The notes under the pieces were generated by a model, which was given only the letters and a program-made list of their open reading frames with translations, made no database searches and was not told the DNA's origin. A DNA stretch of 64,000 bases. Origin: Pelobacter sp. UBA6093. Lineage in GTDB: Bacteria; Desulfobacterota; Desulfuromonadia; Desulfuromonadales; Syntrophotaleaceae. Where the stretch lies: positions 1 to 64,000 of the forward strand of contig DIWZ01000006.1 of NCBI GenBank assembly GCA_002435955.1, written 5' to 3'. Shown here in pieces: positions 16,550 through 24,292 of the stretch (positions within the stretch are counted from its first letter, which is position 1; each line of letters starts with the position of its first letter). The position numbers and the translations under genes are program-made.

Positions 16550-19144
16550 ATGTCAGGAAAGCGATTTAGAACCAAACTGTTTACAGCAATGCTATGTTTT
16601 ATGATGGGATTGACCCTGGTGCCGGCCTTTTCGAATGAGGCTTCAGCAGCCGATTATCCGGCGCCAGTGCTGAACAGCGCCAAGCTGGAAGGCGGCAGCT
16701 ATGTTCTGAGCTGGAGCCTGCCGAGCAACCCGAACGGCACCCCGACCGGTGGCTACGACATCGTCATTGACGGTACCGATACCAACAAAACCTGGCGCAC
16801 CACCGGTACCAGCCGGACCATCACCGGTCTGGATCCCAAGGTTGACCACACTTTCCAGATCGAAGCCCGCTGGTTGCAGGCCGAGCCCAACGTGTATCCC
16901 CGCTCCAATGTGTTGAGCGCCGCTGTCAGCCAGTCCGTGGCCAGCCCGACTGTAGAGCCCTATCCGGCACCGGTGCTGAACAGCGCCAAGCTGGAAGGCA
17001 GCAGCTACGTTCTGAGCTGGAACCTGCCGAGCAATTCGACCGGCACGCCGACCGGCGGCTACGACATCATCATCGACGGCAAGGATACCGGAAAAACCTG
17101 GCGTACCACCGGGACCAGCCGGACGATCAGCGGCCTGGACACCAATGCTGCGCATACTTTCCAGGTCGAAGCCCGCTGGCTGCAGGCCGATCCTGACGTG
17201 TTTCCCCGTTCCAACCAATTGAATTCAGGCGTTGCCTCGTTGCCTGCCGGCGATGCCACCGCACCGACGATAGCCATCACCAGCCCCTCGAGCAGCACCA
17301 CAGTCACCAGCGCCCAGACCCTGACCATCGTGGCCGGCGCCAGTGACAACACTGGCGTGAGTAAGGTCGAATTCTACAAAGGCGCCACCCTGATCGGCAC
17401 CGATACCACCAACACCTTCTCGACCAACCTCACGATCACGGAAGCCGATAATGGCTCCCACAGCCTCACCGCTATTGCCTATGACGCGGCCGGCAATACT
17501 TCTAAGTCCGCACCTGTAGCGGTGACGGTCAATATCGCCGCGACCCCCACAACCGTAACAGAGCCCTATCCGACTCCCGTACTTAATTCGGTAAAGGCCG
17601 ATGGCGGCAATATGGTGCTGAGCTGGAGCCTGCCGAATAACCCGACCGGCGTGCCGACCGGCGGCTATGACATCATCATCGACGGTACCGATACCAACAA
17701 AACCTGGCGCACCACCGGAACCAGCCGGACCATCACCGGTCTGGACACCAAGGTCGCGCATACGTTCCAGATCGAAGCCCGCTGGCTGCAGCCCGACCCT
17801 GACGTGTTCCCCCGTTCCAATGTACTTTCCGGCAGCTTTACTGCTGATAGCAGTGCCGATTCCGGTAGCACCGATTCCGGTAGCACCGATTCCGGTAGCC
17901 CGAACACTTCTACGGATAACGGCCCGCTGAAAGTCTTTCCCGGTGCTCAAGGTTTTGGTACCGAATCGGTTGCCGGTCGCGGTGGTAAAGTCATCCGTGT
18001 AACCAACCTGAGCGACAGCGGTACCGGATCGCTGCGCGCAGCCCTGACCGCAAGCGGCCCTCGCATCGTCATCTTCGATGTCTCGGGTACCATCGAATGG
18101 TTCAGCAACGTGACCATCAAAAACCCTAACATCACGGTGGCGGGGCAGACCGCTCCCTTTCCCGGCATCACCGTTCGGGGCGCAGCCCTGCAGATCGACA
18201 CCCACGACGTGCTGATCCAGCATCTGCGCACCCGTCCCGGCGACCGTCAGAATGTGCCGAATCCGGACGGCGTCTGGGTACAACAGGGGGCCTACAACAT
18301 TGTTGTGGATCACTGCTCGCTCTCCTGGGGCATCGACGAGAACGCTTCGATTTCGCCGCCGGTTCCTACGAGCAATCCGCCCCGCAACATTACCTTCAGC
18401 AATACGATTTTCAGCGAGGGGCTCTACGATTCGGTCAACGACCGGGGGACCCACTCCCGCGGCTTCCTGCTGCGCCAGAGCTACAACGTCTCGTTGGTGC
18501 GCAACCTGTTTGCCCACAACGACAAGCGCAACCCGGAGATTCACGGTTCGACCAAGACCCTGCTGGTGAACAACGTGATATACAACGCCATGGACATCAA
18601 GGGCGCCATGTACTTCTCCAACGCCGACGGTAAGGAGCACATCGCCTCGCTCATCGGCAACGTTGGCATCCCCGGACCGAACACGCCCTCGGGCTGGAAA
18701 GTGGCCTATCTGCGTTCGGGCCTGCCCTCCGGCGGCAAGGTCTACGCCGCGGACAACCGCGGCCCCGGCTACAGCAGCTCCGATCCCTGGGGGGCCATCA
18801 GAAACGATGCCGGCTCCTGGATCAAAGCCAGCACTCCGCCCATCTCGATCAGCGGCTTGAGCATCCTGCCGGGCAGTACCGTCGAGAGCCACGTTCTGAA
18901 GAACGCCGGAGCGCGGCCCGCGGAGCGCGACGCGGTGGACGCCCGGGTGACCAAGGACGTGGCGAACCGCACCGGCCGCATCATTAACAGCCAGGACGAA
19001 GTTGGTGGCTGGCCGAAGCTCGCTTACAACGTCAATCCGCTGAGCTTGCCGAGCAACCCGAACGGCGATGACAACGGCGACGGTTTTACGAACCTGGAAG
19101 AACTCTTGCACCAGCGTGCATTAAAGGTTGAAGGTCGCCTCTAG
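16550..19144 (+). CDS. Secreted FN3/Ig-repeat protein with pectate-lyase-like beta-helix
   Basis: This 864-residue exported protein has a signal peptide (about 1-34, ending ASAA). Three near-identical fibronectin-III-like repeats start near residues 36, 137 and 338 (PAPVLNSAKLEG..., TWRTTGTSRTI, FQIEARWLQ). A bacterial Ig-like domain lies between about 235 and 330. A Ser/Thr/Asp/Gly linker follows. The C-terminal 400 residues are a polysaccharide lyase family 1-like beta-helix: VFPGAQGFGTE, GRGGKVIRVTNLSDSGTGSL, VDHCSLSWGIDENAS and DKRNPEIHG. It ends with a calcium-type DDNGDGFTNLEE. The substrate is probably an acidic polysaccharide; catalysis is unproven. It is 77% longer than its sister at 24293, mainly from added N-terminal domains. 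Confidence 0.85.
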   Translation: MSGKRFRTKLFTAMLCFMMGLTLVPAFSNEASAADYPAPVLNSAKLEGGSYVLSWSLPSNPNGTPTGGYDIVIDGTDTNKTWRTTGTSRTITGLDPKVDHTFQIEARWLQAEPNVYPRSNVLSAAVSQSVASPTVEPYPAPVLNSAKLEGSSYVLSWNLPSNSTGTPTGGYDIIIDGKDTGKTWRTTGTSRTISGLDTNAAHTFQVEARWLQADPDVFPRSNQLNSGVASLPAGDATAPTIAITSPSSSTTVTSAQTLTIVAGASDNTGVSKVEFYKGATLIGTDTTNTFSTNLTITEADNGSHSLTAIAYDAAGNTSKSAPVAVTVNIAATPTTVTEPYPTPVLNSVKADGGNMVLSWSLPNNPTGVPTGGYDIIIDGTDTNKTWRTTGTSRTITGLDTKVAHTFQIEARWLQPDPDVFPRSNVLSGSFTADSSADSGSTDSGSTDSGSPNTSTDNGPLKVFPGAQGFGTESVAGRGGKVIRVTNLSDSGTGSLRAALTASGPRIVIFDVSGTIEWFSNVTIKNPNITVAGQTAPFPGITVRGAALQIDTHDVLIQHLRTRPGDRQNVPNPDGVWVQQGAYNIVVDHCSLSWGIDENASISPPVPTSNPPRNITFSNTIFSEGLYDSVNDRGTHSRGFLLRQSYNVSLVRNLFAHNDKRNPEIHGSTKTLLVNNVIYNAMDIKGAMYFSNADGKEHIASLIGNVGIPGPNTPSGWKVAYLRSGLPSGGKVYAADNRGPGYSSSDPWGAIRNDAGSWIKASTPPISISGLSILPGSTVESHVLKNAGARPAERDAVDARVTKDVANRTGRIINSQDEVGGWPKLAYNVNPLSLPSNPNGDDNGDGFTNLEELLHQRALKVEGRL

Positions 19145-19211
19145 GAGTTGCAAGTCCACGGTGCACAAGCCGTGAGACATTGAAATAAAAAATCGCCTTT
19201 CGGCTGATTCG

Positions 19212-19264
19212 AGCCAGGTGTTCACAGGGATGGTAAACTCATCTGTGAACACCTGGCTTTTTTT
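19212..19264 (+). terminator. Intrinsic terminator of first lyase-like gene
   Basis: AGCCAGGTGTTCACAG (19212-19227) is the exact reverse complement of CTGTGAACACCTGGCT (19243-19258), followed by a T-run. The paralog's terminator at 24132-24181 is a diverged copy. Confidence 0.95.
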
Positions 19265-19355
19265 GTTTATAGGATCTTTTCATTCAAGGAGGACACAAGC
19301 AGGCATTAAACATTGAATGTTCTGTTCGTAAATCGCAAAGAAGAGGAGATGCCAA

Positions 19356-21011
19356 ATGGAATATTCGGTAAGCCCTGATGGAGAAAGATTTTCGCTTCCC
19401 GACGAAAACGCCTACTTAGCCGAGTTCGCCAGACTGGAGCAACTGGTTTCTGAAAAAAGAAAGGATGGCCACGAAATCGTTGTGGTCATGGGGCTTGGCT
19501 TTGTCGGGGCGGTTATGGCTGGAGTCGTTGCAGATTCAATCGATGCGGAAACGGGTCGACCTGGAAAGTTCGTAATCGGTATGCAGCGGCCCAGCACCAG
19601 AAGCTATTGGAAAATTCCCTTGTTTAATCGCGGCATCTGTCCGGTCAAAGCTGAAGATCCCGATGTGGGGGAAATCATCCACCGGTGTGTTGTGGAAAAG
19701 AAAAACCTCATCGCCACCTACACTTATGATGTTCTCAAACTGGCTGATGTGGTGGTGGTGGACATTCAGTGCGATTTCATAAAAGTGGACCTGGGAAATC
19801 TTCGTTCGGGTTATGCCGATATCAGTGCTTTGGAAGAAAGCTTCAAGATAATAGGGGAAAAAATTCCACCGGATTGCCTGGTGATCATCGAAACCACCGT
19901 GCCTCCAGGCACCACCGAATTTGTGGCTTACCCGGCATTTAAGAAAGCCTTCCGCATAAGGGGTATTCAGGACGAGCCGCAAATTGCCCATAGTTACGAA
20001 CGGGTCATGCCGGGCAAGGAATACGTGAAATCCGTCCGCGATTTCTGGCGGGTTTGCAGCGGGATCAATCCAGAAAGCCGGAGCCGGGTCCAAAAGTTTC
20101 TCGAAGACGTTCTCAATACCAAAAAATTTCCCCTGACGGTACTCGAGAGGCCTATCGAAAGCGAAACCTGCAAGATTGTGGAAAACAGCTACCGTGCCAC
20201 CATTCTCGCTTTCCTGCACGAATGGAGCCTGTTCGCAGAAACCAACGGTGTGGATCTTATCAAGGTGATAAATGCCATCAAGGTGCGCCCAACCCATAGC
20301 AATATGATTTTTCCGGGGCCTGGTATTGGCGGGTACTGTCTCCCCAAAGATGGTGGGCTCGGTCTATGGGCGTACCGACACCTGATGGGGTTCGAAGACG
20401 ATATATTCCGTATTACCTCGGAGGCCATCGACATCAATGATACCCGACCCCTGCATGTGGCCCAACTGGTTCGCGACGCTCTGCGGAACATGGGAAAAAT
20501 CGTGGCCGCCACCCCGATAACCATTCTCGGTGTCTCGTACCGCGAGGATGTTGGCGATACCCGTTACAGCGGCTCTGAAATCCTGGTCCGCAAATTAACG
20601 GAAATGGGGGCTGATATCCGGGCTCACGACCCTTATGTAGAGCATTGGTGGGAAGTTGAAAAACAGGATAGTTATCCGGCCACAGGACAGAGCCTATCGC
20701 GCTTTTTCCGTAACCAGCAGGAACTTGACGGTTTTACCATGACCCGCGAACTACCCGATGCGTTACGCAATGCTGAAGCGGTTGTTTTCGCTGTACGACA
20801 CGACTCCTATCTTTCTTTGCTGCCAGAGGATGTCCTGGATATGGCAGGCGGCCCTTTTGCGGTGGTGGATTGCTTTGGTATCCTAAGCGACCAACAGATC
20901 GAGCGTTATTTTGAACTGGGATGCGAAGTCAAGGCTCTGGGCCGCGGACATGTCAATCGCATCAAAGATAAAGTGCGTAAAAGTGGCCCGGGTAGTCCGA
21001 CAGACTCCTAG
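19356..21011 (+). CDS. UDP-glucose/GDP-mannose dehydrogenase family protein
   Basis: This 551-residue NAD-dependent nucleotide-sugar dehydrogenase would oxidise a UDP- or GDP-sugar to the uronate. The Rossmann motif VVMGLGFVGAVMAG lies near residue 43, after an unusual 35-residue N-terminal extension. The proline-rich ETTVPPGTTE follows near 180. The catalytic cysteine is in GPGIGGYCLPKDGG near 325, and the C-terminal UDP-binding domain begins with TPITILGVSYREDVGDTRYS near 387. At 551 residues it is longer than usual (about 400-450). It has its own RBS (AGAGGAG) and lies between two lyase-like genes. The last codons and the stop are contributed by a REP-like repeat. UDP-GlcA, UDP-ManNAcA or other products cannot be separated here. 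Confidence 0.85.
   Translation: MEYSVSPDGERFSLPDENAYLAEFARLEQLVSEKRKDGHEIVVVMGLGFVGAVMAGVVADSIDAETGRPGKFVIGMQRPSTRSYWKIPLFNRGICPVKAEDPDVGEIIHRCVVEKKNLIATYTYDVLKLADVVVVDIQCDFIKVDLGNLRSGYADISALEESFKIIGEKIPPDCLVIIETTVPPGTTEFVAYPAFKKAFRIRGIQDEPQIAHSYERVMPGKEYVKSVRDFWRVCSGINPESRSRVQKFLEDVLNTKKFPLTVLERPIESETCKIVENSYRATILAFLHEWSLFAETNGVDLIKVINAIKVRPTHSNMIFPGPGIGGYCLPKDGGLGLWAYRHLMGFEDDIFRITSEAIDINDTRPLHVAQLVRDALRNMGKIVAATPITILGVSYREDVGDTRYSGSEILVRKLTEMGADIRAHDPYVEHWWEVEKQDSYPATGQSLSRFFRNQQELDGFTMTRELPDALRNAEAVVFAVRHDSYLSLLPEDVLDMAGGPFAVVDCFGILSDQQIERYFELGCEVKALGRGHVNRIKDKVRKSGPGSPTDS
20991..21008. repeat. REP-like repeat fused to the end of a coding region
   Basis: GGTAGTCCGACAGACTCC matches the element arm seen at 5797 and 30132. 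It encodes the last residues (Ser-Pro-Thr-Asp-Ser) of the dehydrogenase, and the next bases give its TAG stop. Confidence 0.7.
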
Positions 21012-21060
21012 AAATTTTGATGCGCTGTTGAGGCAAACAGACTCATAACACATCGCCATA

Positions 21061-21094
21061 TGGCCGGTCGAATTTTTTCGATCGGCCATTTTTT
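21061..21094 (+). terminator. Intrinsic terminator after the nucleotide-sugar dehydrogenase
   Basis: TGGCCGGTCG (21061-21070) pairs with CGATCGGCCA (21079-21088), one G-T pair included, followed by six T. It is nearly identical to the apgM terminator at 15249-15287. Confidence 0.92.
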
Positions 21095-21686
21095 GTCAAT
21101 AAATCAATAGTTTTGATAAAAGACCGGCCATTTGTCAGGAGGGAGCGACCTCTTTTGATCCCAGAAACCTGTGAAATGAAAGCGTGTCATATTATGGCGA
21201 CTAACGAACCGTTTTTTCCATATTAGCCGAGATATTGTCCTTCGCATACTGTAATCCATTTCTATAACCCATTTCTAACTTCCCGAAAAAACATATGAAA
21301 AACAGACGCCGTTAAAAATAAAGCCTGTCGTCTGTAAGTGACGCGGCGTTACTGGATTGCCGGCGGAGAGCTTTGCTTGCGGAGGACACAATTCTCATTG
21401 AATGAGTAGGATCGCATGCATTATCTGCCAAATTATGGGATCCGCAGATCAGTTTTACCATTAATACATTCCAAATTATTGCTATTTTTTTTGTAAATAA
21501 TCAGCCCCCTCGCTTTTAACAAGTTGTAACAAATCGACAGGACAGGGCTTTTTTGAGATTGTTGAACATACATGTAAATTAAATATTGAAATTAAACACG
21601 TTAAAAAATGTCTAGTCATGACATGTTTTTCATTATGGAAACACCTCGGAGAAGTGCTTTAAATGTGCGTTTTATCGATAGAAACT
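21095..21686. other. Non-coding stretch upstream of second lyase-like gene
   Basis: About 590 AT-rich bases without a supported gene on either strand. A palindromic TCATGA at about 21615 and scattered short inverted repeats could be regulator sites, but none is convincing. The position, between a terminator and a sigma-54 promoter, is where enhancer-binding-protein sites would be. Confidence 0.5.
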
Positions 21687-21702
21687 TGGCATGTGCCTTG
21701 CT
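21687..21702 (+). promoter_or_regulatory. Sigma-54 (RpoN) promoter, second lyase-like gene
   Basis: TGGCAT-GTGCC-TTGCT has GG and GC exactly 10 bases apart and matches TGGCAC-N5-TTGCW at all but one position. It is 126 bases before a GEMM riboswitch, the same arrangement as at 16140-16155. Confidence 0.85.
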
Positions 21703-21827
21703 CTTTGATGTCCTGAGGTCTTGCCGTACTCATTGTGTCACCGATTTGAAAACATGACCTGCTGTTTTGAGAATGTAACCAATTTTGGGTAGGAGGTATG
21801 CCGATGATCTAAGGAAAACAATTTTCG

Positions 21828-21898
21828 CTCAGGGCAAAATCAGAGAGATCTGGTCGCGCAAAGCCACGGGTCCAATTCATGGATAGCCGGGTTGCCGA
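21828..21898 (+). ncRNA. GEMM-I cyclic-dinucleotide riboswitch
   Basis: GGGCAAAA (21832) is followed by a six-pair stem ATCAGA/TCTGGT capped by a GAGA tetraloop (21839-21854). Next come GCGCAAAGCC (21856-21865), a TCCA/TGGA hairpin, and GGATAGCCGGGTTGCC (21881-21896). The GNRA-capped first stem, the GCAAAGCC joining strand and the GGGTTGCC 3' strand are the diagnostic GEMM-I parts. This copy is closer to consensus than the one at 16270. The ligand identity, c-di-GMP or 3',3'-cGAMP, is not assigned. Confidence 0.87.
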
Positions 21899-21947
21899 AA
21901 ATCCTTAAAACCTGAAATCACCTCAAGGTCAGTAGGTATATCTGCGG

Positions 21948-21986
21948 CGCTACTCTTTGGTATTTCCAAAAAGACAGCGTTTTTTT
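21948..21986 (+). terminator. Leader terminator downstream of GEMM riboswitch
   Basis: CGCT (21948) pairs with AGCG (21976-21979), TCTTT with AAAGA, and GG with CC around a TATTT loop. Seven T follow (21980-21986). It sits between the riboswitch and the lyase-like gene, so it probably attenuates transcription. The end, GCG-T7-GTGCC, resembles the matching terminator at 16400-16435. Confidence 0.78.
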
Positions 21987-22063
21987 GTGCCCGTGACGCA
22001 TCAACGGACAATGGAAAGGTCTTATTGTCGGCGTCATAATTTATCATCAAAAAGAGGGAGCCA

Positions 22064-24061
22064 ATGAAAGAACAATCAATAGTAAACAATTCCAAAAACG
22101 TGTGGTTTAGCGGGCTGTTAATAATGTTTCTGCTTATGGTGCAGTTTGGAGTTCCTTCGGTTGCGACCGCCGCTCCAAAATCCGCCTCGCCAGTGGGGTT
22201 ATCTGCTAAATTAAACAGCACCCAGGGGCAGGTGCAGTTGAACTGGTCCGCTGGCGATAGCAGGGCTGACGGTTATTTGATTGAACGAAGCCAGAAACGG
22301 GATTCTGGTTACTCGCAGGTTCTTGCCGTGAGCGCAAGCCAGACTTCGGCGGTAGACAGCCTTGGGAACACCAGCGGTAATTATTACTATCGAGTCTGCA
22401 GTTACTTCATGCTTGGTCCCAAGACCTATTATTCCTCCTACAGCAATGTTGCCGAGGCGTCAGCAACGACGGATACTTCGGTTGTGGAAACCGACACCAC
22501 AGCTCCGACAGTGGCGATTACCAGCCCGTCCTCTAATTTGTCCGTAACGAGCGCACAAAGCCTGACTGTTATTGCTGCTGCCAGCGACAATGTCAAAGTG
22601 ACCCGGGTCGACTTTTACGACGGCAATACCCTGGTCGGGAGCGATACCACCAACACCTTCTCGGCTACCCTTTCTCTGGACGAATCCAGCAATGGCGTCC
22701 ATAATCTCACCACTATTGCCTATGACGCGGCCGGCAACAATACCAAGTCCGCACCTGTAGCGGTGACGGTCGATATAGCCAGCAGCACCGATAGCGGCGA
22801 CACCGGTAGCGGCGACACGAATACTCCTACAGATGATGGTCCGCTGAGAGCTTTTCCCGGTGCTCAAGGTTTTGGTTCTGAAACTGTCGCCGGTCGCGGT
22901 GGCCAGGTCATTCGTGTCACCAACCTGAGCGACAGCGGTACCGGGTCGCTGCGCGCAGCACTGGCCGCCAGTGGCGCGCGCACCATTATCTTCGACGTGT
23001 CCGGCACCATCGAGTGGTTCAGCAACGTCACCATCAAAAACCCTTACGTTACGATTGCCGGGCAGACGGCTCCTGCGCCTGGTATCACGGTGAGGGGTGC
23101 AATGCTGCAGGTCGACACTCATGATGTACTTGTGCAGCACCTGCGCTTCCGTCCCGGCGACCGCCAGAACGTATCGAACCCGGACGGCCTGTGGGTCCAG
23201 GAAGGTGCCTACAACGTAGTGGTGGATCACTGCTCACTCTCCTGGGGCATCGATGAGAATGCCTCGATTTCACCGCCGGTGCCCACGAGTAACCCGCCTC
23301 GCAACATTACCTTCAGCAATACCATTTTCAGCGAAGGGCTCTACGATTCGGTCAACACCAAGGGGCCGCACTCCCGTGGTTTCCTTCTGCGCCAGAGCTA
23401 TAACGTCTCGCTGGTGCGCAATCTGTTTGCCCACAATGACAAACGCAACCCCGAGATCCACGGTTCAACCAAGACCCTGCTGGTCAACAACGTGCTCTAC
23501 AACGCCATGGACGTCAAAGGCGCCATGTACTTCTCCCACGCTGACGGCAATGAACACATCGCCTCCATCATCGGCAACGTCGGCATCCCCGGACCGAACA
23601 CGCCGTCGGGCTGGAAAATGGTCTGGCTGCGCAGTGAACTGCCCTCCGGCGGCAAGATCTACGTCCAGGACAATCGTGGCCCCGGCTACAGCAGCTCCGA
23701 TCCCTGGGGAGCCATCGACAATGATGCCGGTGACTGGATCAAGGCCAGCACTCCGCCCATCTTTATTGACGGCATGGAGATCCTGTCGGGCAGCGTGGTT
23801 GAGAGCCATGTCCTGAAGAACAGCGGGGCACGGCCTGGTGAGCGGGACGCCGTGGACGCCCGGATTGTCAAAGATGTGGCGAATCGCACCGGCCGCATCA
23901 TTAACAGCCAGGACGAAGTTGGTGGCTGGCCGCAGCTCGCATACAACGTCAACCCGCTGACCTTGCCGAGCAACCCGAACGGCGATGACGACGGCGACGG
24001 TTTTACGAACCTGGAAGAATTCCTGCACCAGCGTGCATTAAAGGTTGAAGGAAGACTCTAG
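22064..24061 (+). CDS. Secreted FN3/Ig protein with pectate-lyase-like beta-helix, paralog 2
   Basis: This 665-residue paralog of the protein at 16550 has a signal peptide (about 1-37, ending ATAA). One fibronectin-III-like domain spans about 42-145, an Ig-like domain 148-245, and a short Thr/Ser/Gly/Asp linker follows. Then comes the same beta-helix lyase-like domain: AFPGAQGFGSE, GRGGQVIRVTNLSDSGTGSL, VDHCSLSWGIDENAS, DKRNPEIHG and C-terminal DDDGDGFTNLEE. Its lyase-like domain is almost identical to that of paralog 1, whereas the N-terminal part differs (one FN3 of a different type). The RBS is AGAGGGAG. Control by sigma-54 and GEMM elements is inferred from the leader. Confidence 0.86.
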   Translation: MKEQSIVNNSKNVWFSGLLIMFLLMVQFGVPSVATAAPKSASPVGLSAKLNSTQGQVQLNWSAGDSRADGYLIERSQKRDSGYSQVLAVSASQTSAVDSLGNTSGNYYYRVCSYFMLGPKTYYSSYSNVAEASATTDTSVVETDTTAPTVAITSPSSNLSVTSAQSLTVIAAASDNVKVTRVDFYDGNTLVGSDTTNTFSATLSLDESSNGVHNLTTIAYDAAGNNTKSAPVAVTVDIASSTDSGDTGSGDTNTPTDDGPLRAFPGAQGFGSETVAGRGGQVIRVTNLSDSGTGSLRAALAASGARTIIFDVSGTIEWFSNVTIKNPYVTIAGQTAPAPGITVRGAMLQVDTHDVLVQHLRFRPGDRQNVSNPDGLWVQEGAYNVVVDHCSLSWGIDENASISPPVPTSNPPRNITFSNTIFSEGLYDSVNTKGPHSRGFLLRQSYNVSLVRNLFAHNDKRNPEIHGSTKTLLVNNVLYNAMDVKGAMYFSHADGNEHIASIIGNVGIPGPNTPSGWKMVWLRSELPSGGKIYVQDNRGPGYSSSDPWGAIDNDAGDWIKASTPPIFIDGMEILSGSVVESHVLKNSGARPGERDAVDARIVKDVANRTGRIINSQDEVGGWPQLAYNVNPLTLPSNPNGDDDGDGFTNLEEFLHQRALKVEGRL

Positions 24062-24131
24062 GAGTCGCAGGTCCACGCAGAACAAGCCGTGAGACATTGA
24101 AATACAATAACCGCCTTTCGTTTGATTCGAG

Positions 24132-24181
24132 CCAGGCGTTCACAGAATGGTTAACCAATCTGTGGACGTCTGGTTTTTTTT
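24132..24181 (+). terminator. Intrinsic terminator of second lyase-like gene
   Basis: CCAGGCGTTCACAG pairs imperfectly with CTGTGGACGTCTGG, followed by eight T. It is a diverged duplicate of the terminator at 19212-19264. Confidence 0.9.
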
Positions 24182-24292
24182 ATCTATAATTTCTGTCAAC
24201 GGTAAAGAAGATGCCTTCGCAAAAACATAATGCATCAAAGAAAGTTGCCGTTGCCGGGAAGATTCGGCAGCGAAACGATGGGGAAACCGTAA

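Noticed and set aside
17225..19111. Long open frame on the - strand (628 codons) opposite the first lyase-like gene
   Set aside because: Mirror of a repetitive, codon-biased + strand gene with a clear signal peptide and family match; its translation is Ala/Val/Gly/Arg-rich with no motif.
24182..24292. Sigma-54 promoter or GEMM riboswitch before the third lyase-like gene
   Set aside because: No GG-N10-GC element and no GCAAAGCC or GGGTTGCC block in this leader.
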